A DNA stretch of 64,000 nucleotides from Ophiura sarsii (GCA_035610835.1 CM069445.1:36532656-36596655); one strand, 5' to 3'. Counted from the first letter of the stretch, positions 20,520 through 32,896 are shown. Notes: generated by a model from the sequence alone, not told the origin. Translations and numbers: made by a program.

Positions 20520-22915
20520 GAAAATTTAGGTGCGACAAACGGCAGTGACATAAGATTACATGATCATGTAAGAACCAAAAGTGACATCCAAGTTTTCAAT
20601 TGCAGAAGCCCAGAGATATATTTCCTTTAAATGCTATTAGTAGGTATAGCACATTCGCTACACTAGGGTCTGCCACACAGAGTGTGTGCACACTCAGGTG
20701 AATTTACTTGTTTTCAGGCAAAACTTAATGGACTGGTTTGAAAAAACTTAATCATTTATAAATGTACACTCTTCACCATTAATTAGATTGATCTCTTCTC
20801 TATCTGAATCTGAAGTTTGGTGATTATTCTACACCTGGAAGTATTTTTTTTTGTAAAAATATTTGCAAGTACTTTTTATGCCTTGCCTGAAAGTCACACA
20901 CTTGGGTCCCATTGACAGCCCACACTAAGCAATGCAGCTCAGCATTGAAAAACACCCATACCAATAATTGACCATTCTGTTATGATGCACTCCTTATTTG
21001 GCACTGAGCTTGCTATATATGGTAGCTATGACCTCTCTGTACATGACCCTGGGTCATACATGTACATATCAATCGAATGTTATTCGGCTGAGTTGTGGCT
21101 AGTTACATAATGTTTGGGAATTTGCTCTAAATTTTGATATAATTGCCCGATTTGAAAATTTGAAGGCCCAATTTGAAAGGTAGAAGGTACCAGATGCTAG
21201 TAAAAACTCTCTACTTTTGGCTGATATGCTTAGTTTGTATATCCATTGAATGCATCACACCAGAAAAAGACCCCAAAACACAGAATAAGCTTATTATGGT
21301 AGCTTACTGCAGACCTCTCCACAGCAATTGCACTGATCGATAGCAACATACTGGAAATGGCTAGAGAATATGTTCAGGAATAAACTTATGTAAACAAAAT
21401 GCGAATCAAACTGACATAATTTGCATATATGCAAAATTTGAATACATAATGAGCTCATTTGCATATTTAATGAGATAATTAACTAAATTTTACATTTTAA
21501 TATACGTCTTGTCATAGGTAAACAGTATACCAAAGCTCATCTCTCTACTGCTTGTAGAACTTCAGATATTCACGTTACGCATATTAATTAGCTGGACTTA
21601 GTCATTTTTTGACGATTTTCAGAGTTGCGATTATGAATTTTGAATAAAATGGCATATTCTGGAGTCTGCTGTACAAATATGAAATAAATATCATGTCTGA
21701 TTTTAATAGAAATGGATAAACCTATGGCCAGTACCTTGCATCTGTGTTTTGTAGCTACTGTATGTACATAGTTTTATAATTAGAAGGGTGTAAACTTGCT
21801 AAAATGTCAGTTTTGACCATAAATGGCACTTTTTGGCAGATTTCCGGTCATATTTTCCAATAATCAATGGACAACATCTTGAGAACCGTACAACCTTTTT
21901 GCATGATTTTTTTGCCAAATTTCTACTTTTGCAATTATCTACAACATGAGACTAATTTTGTACACTTTCAGTGCATTTGAATTTTTTGGGTGCTATACCT
22001 ACTATTAGCCAAAAAAAATGATTTATCCCCAGTATGAAATACCACACTGGACGTTTGTATTCTACTCTATGTGTAACATTCAAGTGACTTTTTGATACTA
22101 TCACCAGCACCACTGGAGTAATTTAACTCAAATTTTGGAATAATACTTTTGTCCTTCATATTTAGTAGATGGCATGCGAGAAATCTCACTAGCCCTTTAA
22201 AATAATGTATACATTGATTTTGTAAACATGTTAAAGATGACTGTTTGGTAAATGATGTGTGTTGCAGTCTGGTTTATTAATCCCTCAAAATTCTGATGAG
22301 GGGGGGGGGGGGTTGACCATGTGACCGTGGGGGCTTTTAAAACTGTAAAACTATAGATAGATGACACTAGAAGATGACGATGTACACTGTCAATGCAATT
22401 TAATCCCAATCAGGCATATATAAAACATAAACAAATGATGATTGAACTAGTAGACATACACAGACAATTTTTTTTTATAGAGTGCCGGCTGGCCAGTGTG
22501 ATACCGGCTATGCCCGGCCGGCGCCGACCACCGTAGCTATAACCCTTGTCATGGTGTTAGTGGGCAGATGAATGATGCCATGCAGGGAGGGAGAGAGGAA
22601 AATATGGAGTACAGACAGGGTTAAAAAACCAAAAACATTGTAACAAGGTATGACTGTTACATGTGTATCTAAAATATAAAGTATAATATAAATGTTTGTG
22701 TGTGCAATTATGTAACATCAATTAAAATCTACTTTTGGTTTTTGAAATAATACTTCAAAATTGTAAAACAGTATTAAATTAAATTAGATCATTAATATAA
22801 CCACTCATTTTTGGAAACAAAATCCAAGTTGCGGGCGGAGTAATTCATTTACATACTCCACCTGATTTCAAGTCACACCTACAGCAATAAGAAAGCATAT
22901 GTGACAGATTCATGA
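20520..22915. other. Non-coding DNA, nothing recognised
   Basis: Apart from a G run near 22301-22312 and AT-rich simple sequence, no gene, RNA or transposon terminus was recognised. Confidence 0.45.
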
Positions 22916-23271
22916 TAAGGCCCAAAACCATTTTTTTTGTGTGTGTTACCACCCTCAAGTGCTAAAAATTTAAAATTTGGTTAGTGGGTCGGTAATCTAC
23001 TTTTTTCTTCTTTCTTTTTTGGCTGAAAAATAAATGGTTTATGTCAAGACAAAATTTGGTATAAGCCTGTATGTCAATTTAACTAACGATTGTAGTGTGA
23101 TTCTAAAAACATTTATTAAAGCTAACTTATTTATTTCAAGCAAGAAATAGTAACATTAATTAGACACTTAGAGGACAAAATTTAAATCTGAAAAAAGAGT
23201 AAAAGGCAACCCTAATTTTTGCAATTTTAAGATCGGTCGCTGAGGGCAACACAACCTTTTTTTTGGCCTAA
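22916..23271. mobile_element. MITE with AAGGCC...-type inverted ends
   Basis: The left side ataaggcccaaaacc with tgtgtgttaccaccctcaag resembles the complement of the right side (ctgagggcaacacaacctt, then ttttggcctaa). Related ends occur near 7228-7305 and at 31339-31652. The inverted repeats are diverged, so the boundaries are approximate. Confidence 0.5.
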
Positions 23272-23844
23272 GTAACTTGTAATGGCCCTTCAAATTGATA
23301 TTGCTACACAAATATAATACAGCTGATCAGCTTATTTCAGCCGATTTCAGACATTGACATTAAAAACCGCCCCCTCTTTCAAAATAGTTTGCTGTTTTAC
23401 AATGTCCTTCAGTGACATTCTTGTTTGTTGTTTATTTATTTATTTCACATGTATTTGTTTGTTTGTTTCTCGAAAAGCGATACAAGGCATGATAGATGAC
23501 AAGCCCTCCTCTTAACACAGTTGTGCCTTGTTAACTCTTAACAAGAAAAAAAATAAGTGCTGTTAACATTTCCATTAACGATCCAATCGATTTATTATAC
23601 AAAATGTAAAAAACATACAGTTTAAACCTTGCACAGAAGACTGATTTTGCCTGTAACATGTGTAATACATTATACATAGTGGTGTATGTGTAGGATTATT
23701 CCTGATATATAGATAATTGATTTTGTGTAAGTGTTATTGAATGTAAATTTTGTGTGCTTTGTAGTAAGATTAATGAGAATGATGAATGTGATTTTTTTCT
23801 TCTTATAAATGTATCTTTTTGCCATTATATTTCTTTGTTGAAAT

Positions 23845-24695
23845 CAGTGGCATAGCTGGGTTTTTCACAGGTTGTGGGAGCAAGACATAAAAATGTTAAA
23901 ATGAACCGACATACTTTACCCAAAATGGTTGCCCCAAATAAAATAGAGTGATAAAAGGTTTATTCAACCGTTTAATATGTGACCTGGCACAACAAAATGA
24001 GCGTAAAGTCGTTTGGGCTGATTTTGAGTTATGGCCTGAAATAGTCGATTTGACAAGGGGAGGTCGAAAGTGAGATATTTTCATTTTCGGAAAGATGAAC
24101 TATTAATGTTTCACATTCCGAAGTATTAAAAAAGATATTTTGGGTCTAAATATGATTTTTTTATGTCATTTTAGAGAGGGCATTTTATTCTCACATCTCA
24201 AAAAATGAACGCAAAGAGAGGAAAATGTTTTGAAATGTCTCGAAATTACCATGTTTACATCGTCATTTCCAAGGATTTAAAATAGTATCCCTTATGGCAA
24301 ATTTTGTATGGTCTTAAAGGTCAGGGCTTTCCGAAGCTATTAATAGTAATTTGAACCTTGTATACTCCCAAATGAACCAATGAGAGGCTATTTTATAAGT
24401 GGTCTTTGGCATGAACAATCTTTCGATTAAGACCTGTACACCAAGCTTCACTGACTTTGAAGGTCTTTTTCTCCAATTCAATAATTCAGCGGTGATTAAC
24501 TTCAATTTATCATAATTTCACTTTGGAATGGCCTATTATACCAACTTTGGTGTCATTTTAAACCTGAGGACATCTACTTTTTGAATATGTGAATAAATCA
24601 TTGTTTATTTTTTGGGACTTTACTCTCATTTTGTGGTGCCAGGTCCAATCGTGTCTGAGGTTTTACTGTGACACTGTACTCCATTTATGCCACTG
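23845..24695. mobile_element. hAT-like non-autonomous element (851 bp)
   Basis: Ends cagtggcatagctggg (23845) and tttatgccactg (24695). The flanks gttgaaat and attgaaaa agree in 6 of 8 positions, fitting an aged 8-bp duplication. No transposase-like reading frame was seen inside. Confidence 0.65.
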
Positions 24696-24712
24696 ATTGA
24701 AAAGTATATTAA

Positions 24713-24986
24713 CCCTAACCCCCCTGAGTGCTAAAAAATGCTAATCCAAAGTCCCTCTCCAAACGCATGCGCCGTCGGTTTTCGATGACGTAGTCAACCG
24801 AGCCTATATAATGAGTGCAGTATACTGCACGAATGTGTAGCTGAGGGCCGTGGCTTAGTGGTGGGAAGGTGGGGCTTGAGAACGGAGGGTCCCCGGATCG
24901 AATCCCGGCAGGTTCCCGGAGATTTAGTTGGTGTTTTTTCCTCAAAAATTGTGATCCCGGTCAAAAATCCTAAACCGGGGTTAGGG
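24713..24986. mobile_element. piggyBac-like MITE with internal tRNA-like A and B boxes
   Basis: The ends ccctaacccc / ggggttaggg are inverted and flanked by TTAA on both sides (24709-24712, 24987-24990), as in piggyBac transposons. Inside, tggcttagtgg (24851-24861) fits an RNA polymerase III A box. The B-box-like ggatcgaatcc begins near 24894, about 44 bp later, the spacing of a tRNA gene. Sister copies at 14700 and 14981 have lost the A box. Confidence 0.7.
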
Positions 24987-24990
24987 TTAA

Positions 24991-25388
24991 GAGGTTTAAT
25001 CATGAAAGATACTTTGCAGATTAATTAAAGGTATATTTTGTACTTTCTGTCCCATTGTATGTAAAATCCAAGTATTTATTCATTAAAGTTTCACTTTTGT
25101 GCATGGAAATATTCCAAATATACAGTTCATTGTAACTAAATGGTGAGCATTTTATGGGTTTATTATCAAACATATTTATTTTATAAAAGAATATATGGAA
25201 ATATATGTATATTGAGATGTGTACATCTTATATTTAACAATTTATAGCACAATAAAAGAAATTTATCAAAGAAACACAACTTATTGAGTTTGTATTGAAA
25301 TTATTTATTATTTATATATTAATTTAAGGGGGGGGGGGTGTTAATCCAAATTATATGAAATTTATGAAACGCTGTAACTTTTTAACTA
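24991..25388. other. AT-rich DNA, nothing recognised
   Basis: Low-complexity AT-rich stretch with a G run near 25329-25338. No gene was recognised. Confidence 0.5.
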
Positions 25389-25754
25389 TTAAAGGTAGAT
25401 GTTCTGATTGCTGGCACGATTTTCAACTTGATGTTTTCTATTTTACATGAAAGTTCATCCTTAAAATTGTCACATTCCAAAGTTTGAGTTGCATAACTCC
25501 AATGGTTCTAATTTTAGAAGCCCATGGTCACAAGAATTTTGCCCATTGAGTTGTACACAAACTGGCTGGTGGGTTAACCACTTTTGGCAGTAATTGACCA
25601 CATTTTAGCCTATAATTTATAAATGGAACATTTCTGGCCCCTAAGATTTTACAGACATAATGAGAAAAATATGGGGATTCTTCGGATATCAAAATATCAT
25701 AATGTGTGAAAGAAATCATAGCCAAAAAAAAGTGATGGGAACATACACCTTTAA
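25389..25754 (+). mobile_element. TTAAAGGT-family MITE, copy 1
   Basis: Starts ttaaaggtagatgttctgat and ends gggaacatacacctttaa. The body (gattgctggc.cgattttc.acttgatgttttctattttacatgaaa ... ccaatggttct ...) matches the copies at 40519-40881 and, inverted and shortened, 52060-52323. TTAA terminates both ends. Confidence 0.8.
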
Positions 25755-26989
25755 TGGGATGTATAATAGACAGTTTTGGAAAGAAAATGAGTCAGATAAT
25801 CCAATTTTGGTACCGAATTTCACTAAAAGGGCTGATTTCTTAATTTATTTTGCTCAAACGTTTTCGGACACAATTACAAAACTAGTATTTGGTAAAAAAT
25901 GCCAAAATTGCACCAAAATCATCTAAGGACACTTCTCTAAGAATGCATTTTATGTTTTCATCACATTTTTCAATTTTTCAATTCCTGACCAAAAAAGGGT
26001 CAACAATTTCATTGTTGAGGTAAAAAATCGAACATGTGGCACTTTTATATACAGACTGTAACAATAAAACAAAAATACAATTTTGAAGAAAAAAATGTTT
26101 AAAATTAAACCCTAAGTGATTTCTATTTCGATTTTTATTGTCATGCAAAGGGAATTTTCTTAGTTTCTTTAAAATAAGCTTCGTTTCATGAAAATCGGTG
26201 GTCAGGAAGCAAAGATATGATCCATTGTCTAAAGTAGTCATGAAATCATCTGGGCCACTTTGGCTAAATCACTGGGAAGAACGTAATGAATGGAGTCAAT
26301 GAACATAGGAATAGAGCGCTCTTGTATTAGTGTTAGACAGACAATGGTTCATATCAAGTGGATTCTGGCTATAGACTTTCCAAGGAGACTCCAATGTGCA
26401 CAGTGGCTAGCTGGGTGCGGAAAGAAAAATGTATGCATGATATTTAAATTTTGTAACGAGTTGTATTGCACTTTTGGGTTGACAGTTTGTTAGCACCACG
26501 CAGATTTCTTTTATGTACACTACCTCGGGTAGGTGGAATCTAACCACTGAATTTCTCGGATTTCATGATTGACACCACACATACATACATGTACGTATAA
26601 GGTTAACTCTCATGAAAACAGTGCAAAATGAACTTTTTGATGTCTTTGGTCCATTTCTGTGTTATGCAATGTTTTCTTGCTTGAAAAACTTCTTTTCTAG
26701 ATAGATATTGATGTTTTCTACTTGGATCTATATACTTTGATATACTTCTGAACGTGTTTTCACTCAAAAAAATGCCCTCATATACCCCAAATTAGCGAAA
26801 TTTCCATGTCCGCAGCATAAATGTATATTTTGCCTTTATTAATTACAATACAAATAGGGCACCATTTTCTACAAGATATGTCATAATTTGTAGGGAACAT
26901 ATAGCGATATTCCATGGATAGAAAAAAAATGCACATCTTTTACGATGTTTACCTGTTTCAGTTTCATATATGTTGTCCGAGATGTTGAT
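25755..26989. other. Non-coding DNA, nothing recognised
   Basis: Only short open frames without recognisable domains were seen. It borders the periodic motif array beginning at 26990. Confidence 0.4.
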
Positions 26990-29031
26990 GTTTATTACGT
27001 TACCTGCGACATATTGAGGATCAACATTGTTCAAAATTAACATTTAAACATTTAAATGTACATATTCTGAATCTAAAAGAACATGGGTGTTGTAAAATAA
27101 TATTATCAAAAATCTATAGCAGCATGTCTGACCTTGAGAAGAAATCAAAATGCTGCAAAGCATGCGACCTTGTTAAGGATGTTTATTACGTTGTTGAGAT
27201 TTCTCCCGAACTATGTATCAAAACACACTTTTTGGTTAAAAACCAATTTGATACATATACATAGACTATGTGGTTACTTGGAACACTCGCTAGCTCTTTC
27301 CAGATCGTCTACATGGTACTTTGAGTACGAAAAACGTTTACTACGTTATCGTTTATTACGTTGTCGAATAAATCGACAGAGAGACAGCTGCTCTCTACGA
27401 CTGTATTAAACAAAGATACGTGGCAGGCCCTTTTCGCAGGCATGCATGGGGGATACTCGATGAAAGTACAATGCAAAAAAACCACGACGAATGGTAAGAA
27501 TTCCTCATTTTTTCTTGTAAGTAATATGAACATTAAGCTGAATGACAGTTGAAGTCATTATAGATCTCTTAAGCACATTGAAAATGGACCTATGATATCA
27601 GAATGGGGTTAATAATGTGAAGAAATGCAGTAGGTATCGTTAACATCTTCATTGATTGCTTTGTATATACGTTATAAGCCAGCATTAGGCACTGGACGTT
27701 GCAGTTGCCAATAACGTAATAAACGGGATAACGTAACCAACCTCATTGTCTAGTCTCATGTCAATGTTGGCGTCAATTCAGTAACTTTCATGATTGATGT
27801 ACTTGAGTATCATACATTGTATCCAATGTTATAATTGTAATATGTGGACTATTCTATGTGAGGACTGAAACCACCTTATAATGGACAACGTAATAAACTT
27901 TCCATCATTTGATAAATATAATTGCACCCTGTTCATAGTGATTCAACATTTATTATGTGTTTATGAATGTTAACTTAGTGTACATACATATTGTCTCACA
28001 TACTGACACAATCTCATTTGTTTGCATGCTTCAATGATGCATAGTTCTATGGCTATTGGATAACGTAATAAACCAATTCGTATAATTGTGTGAATAAATA
28101 CGGTATACCTAGCTGAAACAGCTGCAATTTATGTCATTAACTTTGTTTTGTTTTTGTTATCTTTATTATACAGAAATATATGCCACACAGTGCAAAAAAC
28201 CAATGGCGATACCGGCAGAACCAAATGCAACAGTGGAGACAAAAAGGTCATCAGAGTACAATCTTATTAACAATTCTACTACCATCATTTTAAATAAAAC
28301 AAATCAATATCTTACTAATTTTAAGAGATAAAAGGCTAATTCAATATTTAGTGCTATTAAAATTTACATAAAGGTAATAATGTCATGGTCTAACAACATA
28401 TCTGTAAAGTGCCATGTTACATCTGTCGATTTAGTGACCATGTTTATTACGTTATTCACCATATTTACCCTACATCAAAAGAGCAAGTCGACAATATATA
28501 GAACTGTCTTTTAGTGGACTTTAGGCAACCTAACTTTTACTAAAATACCATTTACAAGATATGTCTGTGTACAAAATAAACTGACTTGGTCGATGTTGAA
28601 TATATTTGTTTACATGTGTTTGTATATGTTTATTACGTTACCCACCCCATAAAGTCCGAATACCAATGCCAGCGCTTTTGGTAAAGCATAATATTTATTG
28701 TTTCTGAGCTAACTTTTAAAAACACATTATAACGCTTGGAAAAAGATACGATTAAAGATATATTTTATACTTTGCACAAAGATATATACTTTGCACAAAG
28801 ATATTCATTTTGGAAAACCGTGCATTTTTTTACTTTTAAAGCTGAGGTTCAAACAGTGATGTGAAGACCAAAAACAATTCATAATACTTGCAATTTACAA
28901 AATTACATTGCATTTTGTTCGCTGTAATTGGTAGAAGTATGCTTTCGTAACTATAATTTTGTGTTTTTGGCATCACAGTTTGTAAACTCGTTCTGATTTA
29001 GAGCTGATAGGAAGTATATAACGTAATAAAC
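26990..29031. repeat. Phased array of the 13-bp motif GTTTATTACGTTA
   Basis: Near-perfect copies start at 26990, 27181, 27351, 28442 and 28628 (+) and at 27712, 27886, 28061 and 29019 (-). Partial copies lie at 27336 and 27727. Midpoint spacings are about 191, 170, 361, 174, 175, 381, 186 and 391 bp, i.e. one or two steps of ~185 bp. Between motifs the DNA shows no evident similarity. A weak exon-like pair (donor near 27492, acceptor near 28174) lies inside, but no protein was recognised. Confidence 0.75.
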
Positions 29032-29292
29032 ATGGAGCAAAAGCTGCAAACAAGTGATATTATAATATAAATTCAACGTTATATTGTACAAAAATGCAAT
29101 GAGTGTTGTTCACAAAATTTTAAATCTAGTATCCAGTACATGTCTACTATTAAAAAATAGTGTAATAAATAAAATTGGAGACAATTTTTTTCTTCAACTT
29201 CTGAAATCTCATTTGCACTATTTTCATGAGAGTTGACCATAAGGCTTTTTATGATTATTGGGGAAACAGTTGATGAGGAAGCAAAAATAATT

Positions 29293-29530
29293 AGGGTAGC
29301 CAAGCCCAAATTTTGGTTTACAATCAATGTTGAGACATGTAGAACAACGAAAATCAGTATTTTAACTAAAATTAGCGTGGTCAAGCCCAAATTGTGTTAC
29401 AGTTTGAAACATATGTTAGAATGAATGCGCGCAAAAAATGTCAGTATTTTAACTCAAATAAGGGGCCAAACCCAAATTATGTTTTACAATCAATGTTGAG
29501 ACATATCATGCATATAGAACAAATATGCGA
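29293..29530 (+). repeat. Degenerate ~83-bp tandem repeat
   Basis: The core ccaagcccaaatt followed by gtttacaatcaatgttgaga and gtattttaact recurs at 29301, 29382 and 29466. A further core lies at about 29703. Confidence 0.65.
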
Positions 29531-29668
29531 GCAAATCGGTATACCGAAATAGATCTAAAGGGAAAACGTCTTATGAAAGCCCATGTCCATTAAGCTATTT
29601 AGCTTGACGTGTGTACAATTTATATGGTGGAATAATAATTTGTAAACGATAGAGATAAAAGCGGCAAA
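29528..29668 (+). repeat. Direct repeat, first copy (~140 bp)
   Basis: aaatcggtataccgaaata through ataataa.ttgt.aacgatag recurs at 30401-30540 with few changes. The function is unknown. Confidence 0.75.
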
Positions 29669-30400
29669 TTCTTTTAAATATTTTTACTAATATTAGCGTG
29701 GCCAAGCCCAAATTTTGTTTACAATTTTTCTTTAGTACTTTTACTAACGTTTTGCTTTGACCCCCTATTACAATGGTATTCATTTCATGACCCCCTATTT
29801 TCTGTGTGAAAAAGCTATGACCCCAGGATATTGGGACCGCCCCAACCCCCATCCCCCTACCGAAGAAAAATGACACTAACCCTAACCCTAACCCTTGGAA
29901 TAATCATGATCACAGAATAATAGCTAAATTTATAAAACCATGTGTTGCTTCATATTTAAGGTGTGATTAATTCGCGTTTTATATATTTGAATAACAAAAA
30001 GGAGAATTTTATTGTTAATCAATTCTTTATGCATACGTGTAATCGCGTTGAAATTACAAATTAGAAACACAATTCTGGTATTCATAGCAAAAGGGGAATT
30101 GTATACATGTTATATACCTGGTGAATCAAAACAAATTGCGCACGGATTAGAACGGTCCTTTCACTTTGATGTGTGCATTGGACCATGAAAGTGTTGTTGT
30201 TTGTATAAAATGTATTTAATATTTGGTTATCTTCCAAAAATATGAAAGTAATCGACTGCAAAATAAGCAAAAATTAACGTAAAATATCTTAAAATATGCG
30301 ACTCCGTTTCTTTTAAACAGAACTTGAACCTTTTATTAACAAGAGAATAATCAATTGCGCGTTTCTAAAAATATGTATAAAAATACTTCACCCGTGAACA

Positions 30401-30540
30401 CGCGAGCTTAAATCGGTATACCGAAATAAATCTAAAGGGAAAAACGTCTTATGAAAGCCCATGTCCATTTAGCTATTTAGCTTGACGTGTGTACAATTTA
30501 TATGGCGGAATAATAACTTGTTAACGATAGAGATAAACTA
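30401..30540 (+). repeat. Direct repeat, second copy (~140 bp)
   Basis: Partner of 29528-29668, about 872 bp away. Between the two copies, 30115-30290 resembles part of the 4.2-kb tandem unit (gtgtgcattg.accat.aa ... gaaagtaatcgactg). Confidence 0.75.
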
Positions 30541-30904
30541 TATATAGGCCTACCTGCATTATATTCAATAATATAATGTATAATCATCGTGAACAGATAA
30601 TTATATTTGAACACCAGGATGGGTACATTTTTATTTGAAAAATAAAATATAATGGCCTTTTTATATTACAACGAATCACTCTGTTGTTCGTTGATTGTAT
30701 CTCAGATTTATTTTGACAATACAGCACGCTCGCGGTGTTTTAAATGCATACATCCATAATAATTTATTTAAACTTAATAATCAATTCCATTGATTAGAAT
30801 TGATTATCTTTCACATTATACCTACCAGGTGTTGTAGTGATTTTTTGAATAGCGTATCACTAGTGGTGTACCGTATCAAATAAAAGGACAATTCATAAAT
30901 AAAA

Positions 30905-31018
30905 ATGTTCACTATCGAAGTGATTATATAACCCTATGGTAACTGGATCACGCACCTTTTGGTGCGATGGTTCACGCCGTAGATTTTATGTGGCGATCAT
31001 TTCGATCGGGGTAAAAGC
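30905..31018 (+). repeat. Direct repeat left of the nested MITE
   Basis: cactatcgaagtgattat ... ggatcacgcacctttt ... tttatgtggcgatcatttcg recurs at 31827-31947. The two copies flank the MITE at 31036-31758. Confidence 0.7.
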
Positions 31019-31035
31019 GTATTCCAGTTTACATA

Positions 31036-31758
31036 GAGCGTGTTTCTACTGGGGAACATACCGTTAATTACTGGTAAGTTGCCCAGTAGAAACAGCCAGA
31101 TACCGTTAAGAATCGGTATTTTTTACCGCAAAAACCTTCACAAACCAGGTTTGGTACCGGTAAGAAACGGCAAGTTTCACAGTAGAAACAGCCAGCCGAT
31201 TAATATTACCGTTATGTGCCGTGAACCGTGTCACGCTGGATTATACACATTGTGAGGCAATCTTTTTCAGGTGGGCCGGCGTTGTTTGGTATAACAAAAG
31301 GTCAAATGTCGTTTCCCATCGACTAGGATCGATACACTTAGGCCAAAAAAAAAAAATTGTTATATTGGCGTAACGGGCTGAACAAAAATAGGGTAGGTAG
31401 GTAGGTTTTTTTTAGCAGCTGTTTTTGAACAATGTTAACCGAGTTTAAACATTCCCTATTGTTTGTTAGAAGTACCGTCGTACTTCGTTCGAGAAAAAAC
31501 ATTTATTTTTTTCATTTTTTTATTTTTTAGGGTCGGTCGGTTGGTTTTTTTGTTTTTTTTTCACTGAAAAAAAAAAAAAAAGTGTAGGGTCGGGCGTATT
31601 TTTAGGGTCGGGCGGGTTACGCCAATATAACCATTTTTTTTTTTTGGCCTTAGCGGTAACATTTCGCGAGTAGAAACAGGGGGTATTAAAAACGTACCGG
31701 TAAATCTTACCGTTTAATCTTACCGTTAAGTTTGCAGTGCCCCAGTAGAAACACGCTC
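31036..31758. mobile_element. MITE with gagcgtgtttctactgggg ends, carrying a nested MITE
   Basis: The 19-bp end gagcgtgtttctactgggg at 31036 is the exact complement of the end at 31758. ata flanks both sides (31033-31035, 31759-31761), a possible 3-bp duplication. The subterminal DNA repeats cagtagaaac and accgttaa-type motifs in both orientations. A second element (31339-31652) is inserted within. Confidence 0.8.
31339..31652. mobile_element. Nested MITE with taggccaaaaaa ends
   Basis: taggcc, an A run, then ttgttatattggcgtaac on the left pairs with gttacgccaatataacca, a T run and ggcctta on the right. Inside are repeats of agggtcggtcgg and agggtcgggcg. It lies wholly inside the 31036-31758 element, so it arrived later. 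Confidence 0.75.
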
Positions 31759-31826
31759 ATAGTGATAATCGGATTACACTTAACATTTCGATGCTGAATT
31801 GTAGTGAGGGTGTAGGGGAAAAGAAG

Positions 31827-31947
31827 AGCATTTCACTATCGAAGTGATTATGTTATTTCCTGGTAACTTGATCACGCACCTTTATGAATGCTATAGGACA
31901 TCCCATTGACTTTATGTGGTGATCATTTCGATCAGTGTTCAGGACTT
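31827..31947 (+). repeat. Direct repeat right of the nested MITE
   Basis: Diverged partner of 30905-31018, carrying the same palindromic cactatcgaagtgat and gatcatttcgatc motifs. Confidence 0.7.
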
Positions 31948-32387
31948 ATCGAAACTTCGATAGTGAAAACGATCAACGTGTAACAAGTTGACTGACAGTT
32001 TGGTATCTGAATATTTCCACACACTTTGCAGAGTATAAATCAAAATAATTTTCCTACGTCTAATGGAAATCGATAGCTGTAGATGGGTGTTTTTTCATTT
32101 TCATCACCGTATAGTCTTTAAAGGAGATTAAAGGAGATTAAATGTGTGTCTTTAATCACGTTCATTGAAAAGATATTCATAAGGTACCACAAATTCCGAC
32201 TGCCATATGCTAACGTGGTTTCAATTTTAAATTGAAAGTCTTTAAAGATACACGATCTGATTTTTACCTTTTATTTGTGTAGAAGATATCATTCAAAATC
32301 AAATTATTTGCTATCTTTCTGTCATAATTCCTTGAATCCCCTTGTCAAATGAACCGACAGTGCCAAATTCAACCGACACGATAATCA

Positions 32388-32398
32388 CCCCCCCCCCC

Positions 32399-32436
<38 letters not shown>

Positions 32437-32468
32437 ACCCACGCCTCCCTCCTTGGATACGCCACTGT
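32388..32468 (-). mobile_element. One end of a hAT-like element with long C tract
   Basis: Read on the - strand the end is cagtggcgtatccaaggagg followed by a long G run. The opposite terminus was not found. Confidence 0.5.
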
Positions 32469-32610
32469 TTCAGATATGCCCCAATCAGACGTCTCCGAGT
32501 AATTGAAAAACAACAGGATGACCGGTGGGCGAACCTTATACTTTTGGCACCTGTATACGCGCAAGTGGTCAAAATTACGCGCATTATAGGATTTCCGCAT
32601 AGTACATGTT

Positions 32611-32896
32611 CAGGCCCGTAAGAAGGGGGGGGGGGGGGGGGGGGGGGGGGGGCGATCCCCCCTTTGAAAATCTTCCCCGGAAAATTTGTACACAGATGAA
32701 AAAATTTCGCGCGCTACGCGCGCATTTCTCTTCCCAAAATGCAATATTCTTTGCTACAAGCTTGTTTAGAGCCAAAATGTACCTCGATCGTGCAAAAAAT
32801 AGGTGCAAATTCGCGCGCAGATTTGACTCACATTTTTGTTGTTGTTGAAAACGCCCCCCCCCCCCCCCCCTTTGAAAAAAGTGTCTTACGGGCCTG
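32611..32896. mobile_element. hAT-like MITE (caggcccgtaaga ends)
   Basis: Ends caggcccgtaaga (32611) and tcttacgggcctg (32896) are perfect inverted repeats with G and C runs just inside. Flanks share atgtt only, so the 8-bp duplication is not proven. The interior has cgcgcgctacgcgcgc. Confidence 0.7.

Noticed and set aside
26290..26493. Faint zinc-finger-like pattern (FPRRLQCAQWLAGCGKK)
   Set aside because: Only a few residues resemble a THAP-type motif; the Cys/His spacing is not met.
27134..28331. Possible small gene with exons near 27361-27491 and 28174-28331
   Set aside because: A donor and an acceptor can be read, but the peptides show no domain and the stretch is occupied by the motif array.
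29874..29894. Three CCCTAA units resembling telomere repeat
   Set aside because: Too short to be more than interstitial simple sequence.
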